From Liriodendron chinense (taxonomy: Eukaryota; Streptophyta; Magnoliopsida; Magnoliales; Magnoliaceae): DNA of 64,000 bases. The DNA lies in the NCBI GenBank assembly GCA_003013855.2, contig ML058553.1, positions 1,240,001-1,304,000 of the forward strand, given 5' to 3'. The notes under the pieces are model-generated. The model saw only the letters and a program-made list of their open reading frames with translations. It did not search any database and was not told the DNA's origin. The translations under genes were made by a program, and so were the position numbers. Below, piece after piece: positions 48,590 through 60,187 of this stretch (position 1 is its first letter; each line of letters begins with the position of its first letter).

Positions 48590-51185
48590 ATTATTTCGAT
48601 GCCAATATATAACTAAAATCACAGGTGAAAATATCTCTGTGAAATCGATACTTGCCTTTTGTTGGAACCCTTTCACAACCAGTTTAGCCTTGTACTGTTT
48701 CGAACCATCGTGCTCCTCCTTCAGTTTGTAAACCCACTTGTTATGAAGAGTTTTCTTGCCCTTGGGTAGAGTGACTAGCTCCCATGTACGATTAGACTCA
48801 AGAGAGTCCATCTCATCTTCCATGGCTTGCTCCCACTTAACCCGCATATCTGACCGTAACGCCTCTTCAAAACACTCTGGCTCATCATTATCTGTCAACA
48901 GTAGATAATGTAAGGAGGGTGAGTATCGGACCTTGGGTCTCCTCTCCCGAGTAGACCTCCTCATCATGCTCCTGTGCATGCTCATCCTGTGGCACTGTAA
49001 CACCTGTGTCCGGTAACTCTTCCAACTCTACGAATTCTTTCTCATCGGCCTTGTTCTGCTTTTGCTGCACACTGTCCTTATGCATCACCTTTTCATTGAA
49101 GACTACATCCTTGCTTCTAATGATTTTTCGGTTCTCAATATCCCAAAACCGGTAGCCAAAATTATTCTGCCCAGAGCCTATAAACGTGCACCTCTTGGAC
49201 TTCGCATCCAGCTTGTTTCTGTGCTCTGCATCAATGTGAACATAAGAAGTGCAACCAAACACTCTTAGATATGCAAGGTTCACCTCTTTCCCAGTCCACG
49301 TTTCTTCTGGTAGCCCACCATCCAATGGTGCTGAGGGACTTCTATTGATAAGATATACGGCAGTATTCACAGCATCTGCCCAAAAGGTCTTGGGCAACCC
49401 TGCATGTAGCCTCATGCTCCTAGCGCGCTCAAGGATGGTCCTGTTAATGCGCTCGGCCACACCGTTCTGCTGCGGTGTCCCTGGAATCGTTTTCTGATGT
49501 TTGATTCCATTTACTGCACAATACTCCTCAAACCTCTTATCACAATATTCTCCCCCATTATCTGATCTGAGACACTTCACAGTTTTACCGGTCTCATTTT
49601 CTACCATAATCTTCCACTTCTTAAATACATCGAATACATCTGATTTGTGTTTTAAGAAGTAGACCCACAGTTTTCTACTAGCATCATCAATAAAAGAAAC
49701 AAAGTAACGTGAGCCACCAAGAGATGATACCTGTGCCGGTCCCCACACATCAGTGTGTATAAGCTCCAATCGATGCGTCTTTGGAGCGCGTCCTGTCTTC
49801 TTGAAACTAACTTTATTCTGCTTGCCATACACGCAGTCCTCGCAGAATTCCAGATCGATTGCCTTCAACCCTGGTAGCTTCCCCTTTGACAATAGCACTT
49901 TCATCCCCTTCTCACTCATATGTCCCAACCTCTGATGCCATAACTGCCCGTTCATTCCAGTTGATGCAACTGCGAGTGAACTATACGATCCGGAAGTCAC
50001 ATACAAAGTACCTTCCTTCTTGTCTCGAGATATAACCAAGGCACTTTTTGTGATCTTCCATGCATCGCTTGTGAATGTCGTCACATATCCGGTATCGGCC
50101 AACTACCCCACTGAGATCAGATTCTGTCTTAAACTCGACACATGTCTGACATCCTTCAGCTTCAAGACCGTTCCGTCTTTCTGACTTAAATGAACGTCTC
50201 ATTTGCCAACAATACTGCATGGCTCATCATCACCCAGGTAGACTCTTCCAAAGTTACCTGACACATAATCACGAAGAACTTCTTTTGATGAAGTGGCATG
50301 AAACGAAGCACTTGAGTCTATAACCCAAGACTCATTACGCGCATCAAAAGACAAGATCAACGCCTCTGTGTCACTCTCCTCAGATAGATTCACTGAATCC
50401 TTCCCACCTTGAGGGCTTCCTTCTTGTTTCTTAAGTGCCCTGCAATCACGCTTCATGTGCCCCTTCTTCCAGCAATGCCAACACCCGTTCTTGTCTTTTG
50501 GTCCCTTGGACTTATTCCTCGACTTAGAACGCCCGTGTTTATTGCCTCCTTTGTTTGAAGATCTTTCTCTTCCTTTAACGTTTAGAGCATTTCCTGAATC
50601 CCCTGAAGTTCCTGATGCCTTCCTTCTAGATTCTTCGCTTAGAATTAGACCGGCCACATCATCGAATTTCAACTTCGTAGATCCTGAAGAATTGCTCACG
50701 GCAATCACCAAACCATCCCAACTGTCTGGCAAACTGGACAAGATCAATAGCGCCCTGACCTCGTCATCAAAAGTGATGCCAACGGATTCCAATTGGCTCA
50801 TGACTGTATTGAACTCGTTTAGATGTTCAGCCACGCCCCCACCATCTGACATCTTCATGTTGAATAGCCGTTTCATAAGATGAACCTTATTTGACGCCGA
50901 GGGTTTCTCATACATCGTAGCCAAAGCCTGCATTAATTCTTTTGTGATATTTACTTTGGATATGTTGAATGCGACGCTCTTAGACAAAGAGAGTCGGATC
51001 GTTCCTAAAGCCTTCCGATCCATTAAAGCCCATTCATCATCTGTCATCTTCTCTGGTTTCTTCTCTTTTCCTTCTAGAGGAATGTAGAGGTCCTTCTGAT
51101 ACAGATAATCCTCCATCTGCATCTTCCAGAAGGTAAAGTTTGAACCATCAAACTTCTCAATTCTAATTTTCCCATCTTCTGTCAT
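48590..51185 (-). pseudogene. Ty1/copia gag-pol, truncated and broken
   Basis: Gag starts at 51,185 (MTEDGKIRIEKFDGSNF) and contains the zinc knuckle CWHCWKKGHMKRDC (C-x2-C-x4-H-x4-C). The protease site reads WVIDSSASFHAT where the family has DSGA. Then come the pre-integrase motif LWHQRLGHMSEKGM and an integrase core with HTDVWGP, SFIDDASR and DNGGEY...TPQQNGVAERINRT. Pol ends early in reverse transcriptase at LVVKGFQQKASIDFTEIFSP; the rest of reverse transcriptase and RNase H are missing. Two in-frame stops (TGA 50,201-50,199; TAG 50,105-50,103) split gag from integrase, and a frameshift lies near 48,950. Non-functional. A living copy would encode a roughly 1,300-residue polyprotein. Confidence 0.9.
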
Positions 51186-51210
51186 CGCTCCCAGTTGAAC
51201 TAAACCAATA

Positions 51211-51222
51211 GCTCTGATACCA
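51211..51222 (-). other. Primer-binding site of copia relic
   Basis: Minus strand TGGTATCAGAGC, complementary to the 3' end of plant initiator-methionine tRNA. It sits 2 nt inside the LTR and 25 nt before the gag ATG. Confidence 0.85.
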
Positions 51223-51224
51223 GT

Positions 51225-51857
51225 TGTTGCGCAGCACACCAACAACGCCGGTGAACCGAGATCCAATCTCCGGTCTCACCCACAAACGATAAACAGGAAG
51301 AAAATAATAACTAGAAAAGAATCACACAAACCAACAATCCACAAGACAGAGATTTACGTGGAAAAACCCCAACGAGGGTAAAAAACCACGGGTGCAAACT
51401 TCACTATGAAGAAAGAACGAAGTTACAAGCAATACACTTACCTTCTCCTATGCTCCCATGCACAGAGATGGCCCTTTTGCTAATCCTCTCGCCTTTTTCT
51501 CACCTTGGACGTATAGAAGCCCTAATCCCCATTGTTAATCCCGGTTTACACCCCTTTATATAGTAAACCCCGCAATTAGAACAAAAAATAGGAAACCCGC
51601 GTCTTAAGCCCACGGCCGGTCGGGCGCCCAGTCACTTTGACCGTCGGGCGCCCAGCCAATGCAAAGAACGTCCAGCAACAAAAGACATAAAACAGTCTAA
51701 TTTCGGGCGCCCAGTCACTATGACCGTCGGGCGCCCAGCTGCCCACAAAACAGTCCAGCGGACTAGAAAGCAAAACGGCCTGAATTTCGGGCGCCCGGTC
51801 CACAGGCCCTCCGGGCACCCGACCATGTTCAGTGGAGTTTTGTCTCCACGCTCAACA
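51225..51857 (-). mobile_element. 5' LTR of copia relic
   Basis: 633 bp, starting TGTTGAGCGTGG and ending GCAACA on the minus strand (perfect TGTTG/CAACA ends). TATA box CTATATAAAG lies at 51,554-51,563. The U3 part carries phased GGGCGCCC pairs, described separately. The partner LTR is not in this window, consistent with loss of the 3' end at about 48,590. Confidence 0.8.
51622..51820. repeat. Three paired GGGCGCCC repeats in U3
   Basis: GGGCGCCC at 51,622, 51,646, 51,705, 51,729 and 51,789, plus GGGCACCC at 51,813. Within each pair the spacing is exactly 24 bp, and pairs repeat every 83-84 bp. The spacer of the first two pairs is AGTCAC-T-TGACCGTC-like. This looks like an enhancer-type U3 repeat. 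Confidence 0.9.
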
Positions 51858-53425
51858 GGTTGTTTGAACTAGAAATTTTCACAATAATACCATTAAAAAA
51901 GTGCAATGATTGTAGATTTTTCTTTTCTTTTTTTACCGATCTTTTAAATGCATTAGCATTTGACTAATGATTTTGTTATTTGGCTATAGTAAAATTATAA
52001 TAATGACAATTTTCTTTACATTATAACATAAGTCATAAAGGTGTCACCTGGTGTAGACACCCACCTAAGTTGAGAAAAAAACACTTCCATTGACTGTGCT
52101 TCAATAAAACCATCATCAGCTTATTCGAGAATCATCGAAAAGCCAATCAATCTAGAATGTCAGACCCTCAACACATTATGCAAACAATCGCTGGACCCAA
52201 TCAAAAGATCCCTGGTCTTAGAAACTTAAAGTCGAATCCAATAATCCATCTCTTTTAAAAGGCCACCCCTAAATGTCCACTATAAAACCGCACTTAGACA
52301 CCTTAAGAAACAGTAAAAGCCCATCGAAAAGGGTAGAATATGGTATAAATACCTTCTTAAGGCATCCAATGATCCTGATCGAATGATTTTGAACCCTTTG
52401 AATCAGAACTTATGCCAGGAAACAAGCCCTCAAGGATAATCAGAACACCTTGAGCATAGCAGGAGCGAAGGAGAGAGAACTACACTATCAATTGGCCATT
52501 TGCCAATAGACATTTGGCATGCTTTTTACCTAACTAAACTCTAGCTCCTTTTTCCGCAGATGCTAAAATGACAAAAAATGACAAGTGTAATGTCGTCGAC
52601 CCACCATGAGCTGACAGTTTCCTTCTATAAATTTAATCACACAACAACCATTTAAATGAGGGCTTAGAGATAGAGAGAGAGTAAGAGGTTAGGAGGAAAG
52701 AGACTAGAGAAATTAAAAATGATATCAAACATTGATCAACATCAAGTTCATCTTCAATTTAAGAAGCCAACCCCTTACAACAAACCATTTATAAAGAAGC
52801 CAGTCAAATCAAGATCAGGTTAGAATCGAAAACATTAGATCATCCCTTTTTTGTGGAAAATAAGTGTCTATTTTTTTCTTTTTTCTCGTTTCTCATCTAA
52901 TCCAGATTACATTCCAATTCCACACATTCTCAATCAACTTTTAGCATTAACAAACGTTTTACACTCTTTTTCTTATACTGTTTTACCTTATTGCATGAAT
53001 ATGCCTGACTAGGTCCTTATAAACTCGCAAAGCTAGGCTAGTTGTGCATTTCATTTGATGTACTAAACCTTTATTGTTGTTTCGCATATTATAGACACAT
53101 CTAGTGTCATTTGATCCTGTAAAGGCAAGCTGGGATCTATTTTATCTTGCTTGCCCAGCCCCCTTAAGGGCCTCTGCAAAACATGGCTAGTTATATAATG
53201 CCACGATATAATTAAATATCCATAAAAGTTAAATACCCTTTAGAGTAGAGACCGAATACCATGCGGACAAAAAAGGGTGCCTAACCCTTCCTGTTCTGTC
53301 ACCAAGATCCTTACCTAGAATTTATGGTTATAGACCAACTACGGGAGTCATTTAAGTTGAGAATTTTTACAATTCCCTGACTCTTAAGCGACTCCAAATT
53401 TCGAAATGTATTCCTTACTTACACC
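51858..53425. other. Intergenic; possible Ty3/gypsy (Tat/Ogre-like) LTR end
   Basis: No gene. AAAAAAGGGTGCCTAACCCT (53,268) followed later by CTTAAGCGACTCCAAATTTC (53,383) is reminiscent of the 3' part and primer site of Tat/Ogre-type LTR elements in plants, as I remember them. The preceding part is AT-rich with a GA tract at 52,670-52,682. No internal domain follows, so this is tentative. Confidence 0.3.
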
Positions 53426-53430
53426 CTTTA

Positions 53431-54248
53431 GGGGGTGTTTGGCTCATGGTATTAGATGGAATTAGATGGGATGGAATTGCATTTGGTACTATGTAAATTC
53501 CATAAAGTGTTTGGGGAGGATGGGATTAGGTGGGATAGAATTACATTTGGTCCCTCCTGGATTCTGATCGTATAGCATTGCTTCCCACCATTTTGTTTGA
53601 ATTTTTTAAAAGTTATGTTGATGTGAGCAAGTTCCGTGGATCCCACCATGATGTATGGGCTATATCTACACTGTCCATCCATTTTTTTATATCATTTTAG
53701 GGTATGGGCTAAAAAATCAGGCAGAACTAAAGCTCAAGTGAACCTCACCACCGAAAGCAGCAGGGATTAAATGCCTACCATTGAAAACTTCTTAGGGGCC
53801 ACAGAAGTTTTGGGTCAAGATGATATTTATGTTTTCCCTTCATCCAGGTCTGTTTGACCTTATAAACAGGTTGGATGGCAAATAAACATCACAATGGACC
53901 TTAGGAAGATTTCAACGATGGGCGTCATTGTCCCCACTGCATTTTGTGTTGTAGTCCACGTAAGCTCTAGATTAGCCTCATTTTTTTTGCCCATGTCATA
54001 AAATGATGTTACAAAACGGATGGATGGTGCGGATATAACACATACATGTTATTCTTAATGGTTCCAAATGATGGTTAGTATGTCTATTCAATGGCCAGCA
54101 AATGAAGGACTGAATGGCACAATGATCCAAACATAGTGTTGAATTATGTTTGTCCTGTGGGACATCATGGTAAAAGGGGACAATCCCCTGCCACATGCAA
54201 TAATTACATTTTTCTAATCTTGTCTAATACCATGAGCTAAACACCCCC
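53431..54248. mobile_element. Tourist-like (PIF/Harbinger) MITE carrying a nested foldback element
   Basis: Termini GGGGGTGTTTGGCTCATGGT and the complement of GGGGGTGTTTAGCTCATGGT are nearly identical. TTA flanks both sides (53,428-53,430 and 54,249-54,251), the target of PIF/Harbinger transposases. Most of its 818 bp is an inserted foldback copy (about 53,640-54,050). Without it the element would be about 400 bp. Confidence 0.8.
53640..54050. repeat. Foldback element nested in Tourist-like MITE
   Basis: Left arm GGATCCCACCATGATGTATG, centre GACCTTATAAACAGGTTGGA, right arm AACGGATGGATGGTGCGGAT and ACACATACATG. The right end stops before the GGTGGGCCC terminus, so the copy is slightly truncated. 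Confidence 0.7.
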
Positions 54249-54251
54249 TTA

Positions 54252-55498
54252 AGGAATTATCCAATCAAGGAAACAAAAAGATAGTCAAGTTAAATCATTA
54301 ATATCATTTGCCTTCGGAGTGACATGCGCAAGAATATCCTTCACCATAATAAATCGGGTGGGGGATCAATTTTTATAGGCAGCGTTCACACTAAGATACC
54401 AATCTACAATACACATAGCATGCTAACAAATTATCCGCTACATCACTAAAATTACACTAATAAAATTATATAAACTAACCAAATATTGGTCATCTAAATG
54501 GATGATTAAAAAAAGATGGAAAGTTAATTGTCTGTGATTCTTACATTTGTGCCCACCTAAGGTTCAAAATTTCTTCTTTTTTGCCTAAGTCAATATTTCA
54601 ATAAACTTATCACAATGAAATATCACACTTATATATTAATTTGAAATATTAAAGTTAATCCAGTCAATCGAATTTAAGTTCTTATAAACACATGACTAAA
54701 GAAATATGATGCATTCCAACTGCAAGTAATACATTCTAATTACAAGTGACTGAGCATGATTGAGAATTCCACTTTGGGCCTATTTATCTCACCAATTAGT
54801 TCACTATTGTAAAGAAAGTGTAGAATGATTATAAATTACTTTATAGGCTGGTTTGGATTGTGAATAACATTATATTGTACTATAAAATGTATTAATTACC
54901 AATTCTTTACCATCTCCTAAAAGGAGGTAATTTAACTAACAATATTTATGTTTGATGATATCATAATGATGGCCCTTTTTACATTACTTCAATGTCAAAT
55001 TATAAAGAAAAATACACTAACTAATGTGTATGATAAGAGATTTTCACTACCGCAATGTAGTGTAAAATTGTAATAACTCCTACCACCTCTTTGGTTTTCC
55101 AATTACGATAATAAATGATTGTAAATGAATAATGGTTATTTACTCCTGTAATTATGTGGTGACATCACTTAAATTTTACTGCAATGATTATTTTGTTACA
55201 TTTTTTATTTCACTCTTAAATCACTAAGATAGTTTCATAATGTGAAATTGTAATACCTGCAATTTACTTCTTTTGCAAGAGTATCTGACTATCGATTTTT
55301 TTGTCATAATTTTTTATTAAACAAATACCTCTAAATGATAATAATGACTCATTTGCTTTACATTTCATAGAAAATTGAAAAATCAAATGGGCATTAGTAT
55401 TACATTTGTATTTGACTACTCAATTACATATTTAAGCAATGGTGATAAAATTATAAGGATGATGCTTTTACAATACATTATTCATACAATTCGCAATC
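54252..55498. other. AT-rich intergenic stretch
   Basis: No gene. Words such as AATTACAATAATGATTGTAA and AAATGATTAT recur, as they do at 48,300-48,540 and 51,880-52,020, suggesting a degraded AT-rich MITE family. Ends are not definable by eye. Confidence 0.4.
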
Positions 55499-55501
55499 TA
55501 A

Positions 55502-55974
55502 GGGCCCTTTTGGAACATAAGATTAAGTGGGATTAGGTGGTATAGAATTGCATTTATTCCATTGTAAATTCCATCCAACATTTGAAAATGATGGGAATGA
55601 TCGGATTAATCCATGTATCATATCGTCCAGTCCAATATACAATATGATTTCTAGTGCACTTAAAAATCTACTAGATTTGTGGGCCCCCATATCGATGCAT
55701 ATGTTTTGTCCATGCCGTCCATCCATGTGCATCATTTACACATGACAAACGAATTGTATATGCATACAGGTGACTAGCATCAATAGCAAAATCTGGTCTA
55801 TTTATTATAATTTTTAGTCCATCAAATACAAGTTTCACTTAATACGACTTTTTTTCCGAAAAGAAAAATTTAATCTCAAACTTAGAATCTAGATATATAA
55901 TCATTGTGTAATAATAATATTAATTCCACCTAATCCAATTTAATACCATTTAATTTTACATCCAAAGCAAACCC
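55502..55974. mobile_element. Tourist-like MITE
   Basis: 473 bp between two TAA trinucleotides (55,499-55,501 and 55,975-55,977). Left end GGGCCCTTTTGGAACATAAG and the complement of the right end, GGGTTTGCTTTGGATGTAAA, are similar but degraded. The interior resembles 2,345-2,700 and the outer parts of 53,431-54,248 (GGATTAGGTGGTATAGAATT). Confidence 0.7.
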
Positions 55975-55977
55975 TAA

Positions 55978-56764
55978 ATAGGCTCTAAATATCTCCTAAA
56001 AACACGTGTACTTCACTGCTAAATCTTTTGTTTAGTTTATTATAAGAGGTATTTATGAAAACTTACTTGCTTTTAAGGTTATTTTTAAAAAAATTGGTTA
56101 CTTTTAAAATACTTAAAGAACACTGTCTACCTTTTAAAAGATGCTGAAAAAACTGCATATTTAACTTTGACCATTCATTTTCACAATTATACTCACATTG
56201 CTTGGAGCGAGCGTGCGAAAGAGTTTTTGAGGCCTGCAATTACAGATATAAGTAATTAACGTCATCCATCAATTTCGTAAGCCCATTGTAGGCCTTAAGC
56301 TCAAATAACAAATACAATCTCTTTTGTTTTCTGTTGTGTGGCCCACTTGAACTTTAAATCTACATCAATTTTTGGGTCATGACATAAGATGAGCAAACGA
56401 AAGATATGGACCAATGAAAATTTCAAAAACACCATGGTGGCCCCACTTAGCTTTTAACTAGCTATCACACGCAAAAGCCTCTCTCCCCGTTGTTTTGTTT
56501 TAAATGAGGGGCATTTTTGCCTTTTGAAAAATATGATAATAACATTAGATATAATCTTCACTGCATATGAATGTAGGGAGTTATACTATGACAAGGCACA
56601 AAAAGTAAGCGGTTTGCTTAAAATATGTAAGTAATATACATATTTTCAAAAATAACTCTAAAGGTATACCGTTGTTCATAAATAACCCTTATGGTAATGA
56701 TAGTACTTTTACATTCATGATGACAATGATAAGTTACTTTTTTACTTATTTTAACTCATTAAGT
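55978..56764. other. Intergenic AT-rich flank with foldback fragment
   Basis: A foldback fragment lies at about 56,290-56,450 (TTTCTGTTGTGTGGCCCACT to CACCATGGTGGCCCC). The rest is AT-rich. The last bases TAAGT (56,760-56,764) are the target duplication of the copia element that follows. Confidence 0.5.
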
Positions 56765-57222
56765 TGTAAGAAATCTTAAATTGCGGAATTTATAGGACCG
56801 TGCAGTGCATCAGATATGTAGATCTAATAAACTGAATAAAGACATACCTGTCTGGTGAGCCATCTCCAATATCTGAGGTCTGGATCTTCCTCTCCTGGGA
56901 TTGCTGTAGAGAAAACCTTAGATGGGGGTTGTTTTCAGTGTAATCCCGGATTGGGGACCCAGCACCCTTTAAATAGGGCTTGTAGTGGGTGTGGCAGTGT
57001 TTGAAACCCACCAAAACACTGCCACCCTTGCTCCACACGAATTTGGCTATCAGGAATCCATGTTCAACTACAATACTGCCATAGGCAGTGTAGACGCGCA
57101 ACCCCTCTTAATTCTGTAGATCACGACTGTAGTGGGGTCCACTGATCAGTCCACACATGAATCTGTATCTGTATTCAAATCTGGACCATTGATCAGTCGG
57201 CCCACTATATAGAAAACTTACA
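56765..57222 (-). repeat. 3' LTR of the young copia element
   Basis: 458 bp, TGTAAG...CTTACA ends. It differs from the partner LTR at 56,791 (T versus C), 56,947 (C versus T) and 57,156 (C versus T), all transitions. A 103-residue open frame shared by both LTRs (56,790-57,101 here) is most likely chance. Confidence 0.92.
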
Positions 57223-57237
57223 TTCTCCCACTTGGGC
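57223..57237 (-). other. Polypurine tract
   Basis: Minus strand AAGTGGGAGAA directly before the 3' LTR; it primes plus-strand DNA synthesis in LTR elements. Confidence 0.65.
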
Positions 57238-57779
57238 CATACTGTTCAATGTCACGGATTTTATTTATACTTAAGTGGTCAACCAATATGTCAGATTCTG
57301 TGGACAACGTCTTTTCCAATCTAGTCCATCAAGATTACTAATACTGGATCGTGGTAGTCTACACAACATTAATTGAGGCGAAGTGAGACGAATCACGGTC
57401 ACTGGTATCATCAATCTTAATGACGTAGATTGTGAACATGGTCGTGTGGTATGAAGGTTACACTCAAGTGTGATTGAAAGTGCCTACCTTCAAGAGGTCT
57501 TAGGAGCTTTCTTAAGATGTCTCCAATGAGACAATACTGAAATTCTACTATTCTTAAAATATATTGTGCACACCAAATGAGAAATAGTATAAACCAAAAG
57601 ATGGAATCATCAAAGTATATGAGATCTCCACGAGTGTCTTGAACAAAATAGATCTATACTGAATCTGAAAACTCCCACTAACTGAATGTATCTACGAGGT
57701 CATGACTCCCATAGACACTACATACTCCTGAAATGGCGCCACAGGAAGCCCTTTAGTGAGAGGATTAGTTATGATCTCT

Positions 57780-58625
57780 TTAGTACCGATAAACCTTAAT
57801 AGACACTTGATGATCCCGCACTCTATCATTTACAATATGATACTTTATGTCGATATGCCTCGACCTTGATGAGTGCTCGCTGTTGTACGAGAAATGTATC
57901 GCAACTGAACTGTCACAAAAAAAAATTTCATAGGTTTTGGGATATGCTCCAAGACCCATAAACCAATGAGAAAAGTACTGTAGCCACATCGCCTGATTTG
58001 TAGCTTCGTGACATGCGACAAATTCTGCCTTTATAGTGGATGAAGCTGTGGTGAATCGTTTTACACTTTTCCAAGACACAGTTCCTCCACTCATAAGAAA
58101 GAAATGTAACTGGACGTGGACTTTCTTGTGTCGACGCAGCCAGCATAATCTGCGTCTAAATAATCGACCAAATCCAAATGGTCGGCTTTCTGTAGGTGAG
58201 TTTAAAGTCTTTCGTCCATTGCAAGTAGCGCAACGCTCTCTGCAGTTACCTGCCCAATATTCCAAACCATAAAAGTAATATCCGGGCGCGTACAGAACTG
58301 AGCATACATTATACTCCCACTGCTGACGCGTACGGAATTTACTTTATGCGGTCCTTTTCTAAATCATTCTTGAGGCACTGAAAAAACTTCTGAACTTGTC
58401 ACCTTTAGTTATAGGTCATGAAGCATGAAAACAACTTTGCATGCCAAATCGCTCGAGTATCCTACCAATGTAGAATCTCTGTGACAAATCAAGCAGTCCT
58501 CGAGATCTATTCCGATGAATCTCGATGCCTATGATAAAGAAAATATCACAAAAAAAAAGAATCTGATTTCTCATTTATTAGGTTCATGGATCTGTAGTGA
58601 AAGTAGACGTTTATAAAAGTGATAA
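57780..58625 (-). pseudogene. copia reverse-transcriptase tail and RNase H, broken
   Basis: From 58,545 down, GIEIHRNRSRGLLDLSQRFY and later YAQFCTRPDITFMV are the C-terminal reverse-transcriptase motifs, with several in-frame stops. Then VDYLDADYAGCVDTRKST (RNase H first Asp), a frameshift near 58,092, and SGGTVSWKS...SSTIKAEFVACHEA, where the family has STTEAEY. It ends with CDSSVAIHFS and RSRHIDIKYHIV. Not functional. Confidence 0.85.
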
Positions 58626-58626
58626 A

Positions 58627-58971
58627 TTATTTGTGTCCACTCCATGAGACTATAGGGAATGGACTACAAATATCTGTATATATCACTTCTAGTAGTCCTA
58701 CATTTCTGATTGGTTCATTTTTCCTGATTCTAGTCTGTTTTCTCTTAATGCAATCTGTACAATCTTTAAAATAAGAGAAATCTAAGGATTGAAGTATTCC
58801 ATCCCGCACAAGCCTTTCCATTATCTCACTAGAGATATGGCCTAATTGCTTATGCCATAAAATGGAGAAAATTTCATTCCTCTTTATTCTCTTTATTCCT
58901 GCTCTATTATACTGCAGGTTTATGTTTAGAACATTTGCGGTATGTAGGTTCAACTGATATAGCTCATTCAC
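58627..58971 (-). pseudogene. copia pre-integrase and integrase N-terminal fragment
   Basis: ILWHKQLGHISSEIMERLVR and DFSYFKDCTDCIKRKQT form the His/Cys zinc-binding pre-integrase region. VIYTDICSPFP opens the integrase core. The core is lost just after (FITFINVYFHYRSMNLINEK continues out of frame of the next stop), and the sequence jumps to late reverse transcriptase around an A-rich junction near 58,551. Confidence 0.85.
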
Positions 58972-59119
58972 AAAAAAAAAAAATTATGGCCAACTAAATT
59001 CAAACCAAAATAAATATTAAAACTTTCATTCTTAAATTTAAAAGTGCATCCACATTTAACTTAAAAAGGAAATCAAAAAATTAAATTTCGCCTTATAAAA
59101 GGCACATAAAAAATATCTA

Positions 59120-59290
59120 CTAGGTCTAATATTGGCCATTTGCTAATCTAAGTCTGTAGACTCCTACTGCCGCAACATTCACTTTTACGCCTATTGCCAA
59201 CGCACACTGATTGCTCCGTGTCAGTTGGCATTCGGCTCTGTAATATATCCTGCATGGAAGTGCATATGTGAATAGAAGTGCTATAGTCTA
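59120..59290 (-). pseudogene. copia protease remnant
   Basis: Directly after the gag stop, translation gives WIDYSTSIHI followed by TSMQDILQSRMPTD. It corresponds to the family WIDSGATTHIS...MQG protease region. The catalytic D-S-G is D-Y-S here, so the site is destroyed. Confidence 0.6.
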
Positions 59291-59294
59291 TCCA

Positions 59295-60187
59295 TCAGGA
59301 ATCTGTAGATACTTCAGTTAGATTGCTTTCAAAACAAACAAGATCATAATGATTACCTTTCTTTATCAACCATGCTTTAAAGCCTTCGCAGTCCTTTTTC
59401 TGATGTCCTGGCTTATTGCAAAAGAAGCATCCATCATCAGGACCCCGTCTTTTCTTCTTTGATTTGCCTTTAGATTGTGACTGATTGCCACCTGTAGGAT
59501 CCAAAGAACCCTTTTCTGAATTCTGCTTCCTTTTCTTATTCTTCCATTTTCTCCCTTGTCCTGGGGTTACGAAATTTACATTATGTACGATGCCTTGCTT
59601 AGCCAACCTTTCCTCCTCTTGGACGCACTGAGAAATCAGTTCGTCCAACGTCCATTTGTCCTTAATAGTATTGAAATTCACCTGGAACGTACTGTATTGA
59701 GGAGGCAGGGAGATCATGATCAGATAGACAAGCTGATTATCATCAAATTTCAGTCCTAAGTTGCGTATCTTGGATACTACTTGGATCTGTTCTATAATTA
59801 ATTCCCTTATGTTTCCTTTACCGTTATAGGTTGCACGGATCAGTTTGCTGAGTAATGAACATAATTCAGCCTTTTCTGATTTCGTGAAACGCTTGCCTAT
59901 CTCGGTCAGGAAGTCTTTGGCCTTATCTGTATTAGGCATGGCACCCTTCATGGCCTCTGAAATCGCGTACTTCATGATTTTGAGGCACATTATATTAGAC
60001 TCTGTCCAGGCCTTATAGTGAGCTTTTTCCTCTTCTTTGCTTTCAGATGAAGGCTTAGGAGGTTCTGGCTCTCTTAGGGCAATGTCCAACTTCATACACC
60101 CCAGGACAATCTCAATAGACTCCTTCCATGTGTTGTAGTTGGAGCCGGTCAGAAGGGGGATTGTATTATAGCTGTTTGGAATGTTAA
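59295..60187 (-). CDS. copia gag polyprotein, opening at a splice-acceptor-like site
   Basis: Retroviral-type capsid/nucleocapsid of the young element. The frame is open from 60,187 and ends at a stop at 59,295. It starts NIPNSYNTIPLLTGSNYNTW, the conserved N-terminal gag sentence, continues through KESIEIVLGCMKLDIAL, and ends with the zinc knuckle CFFCNKPGHQKKDC (C-x2-C-x4-H-x4-C) after a Lys/Arg-rich stretch. The first ATG in frame (60,095) lies about 30 residues inside the conserved domain, and a TGA stands at 60,203-60,201. TTTATTTTTCAG immediately precedes 60,187. The simplest reading is that the true start lies on an upstream leader exon. The gag frame has no internal stop, unlike pol. 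Confidence 0.8.

Noticed and set aside
56790..57101. A 103-residue open frame present in both copies at 56,790 and 62,956
   Set aside because: It lies wholly inside the two LTRs, so its duplication is explained by the retroelement. It shows no domain.
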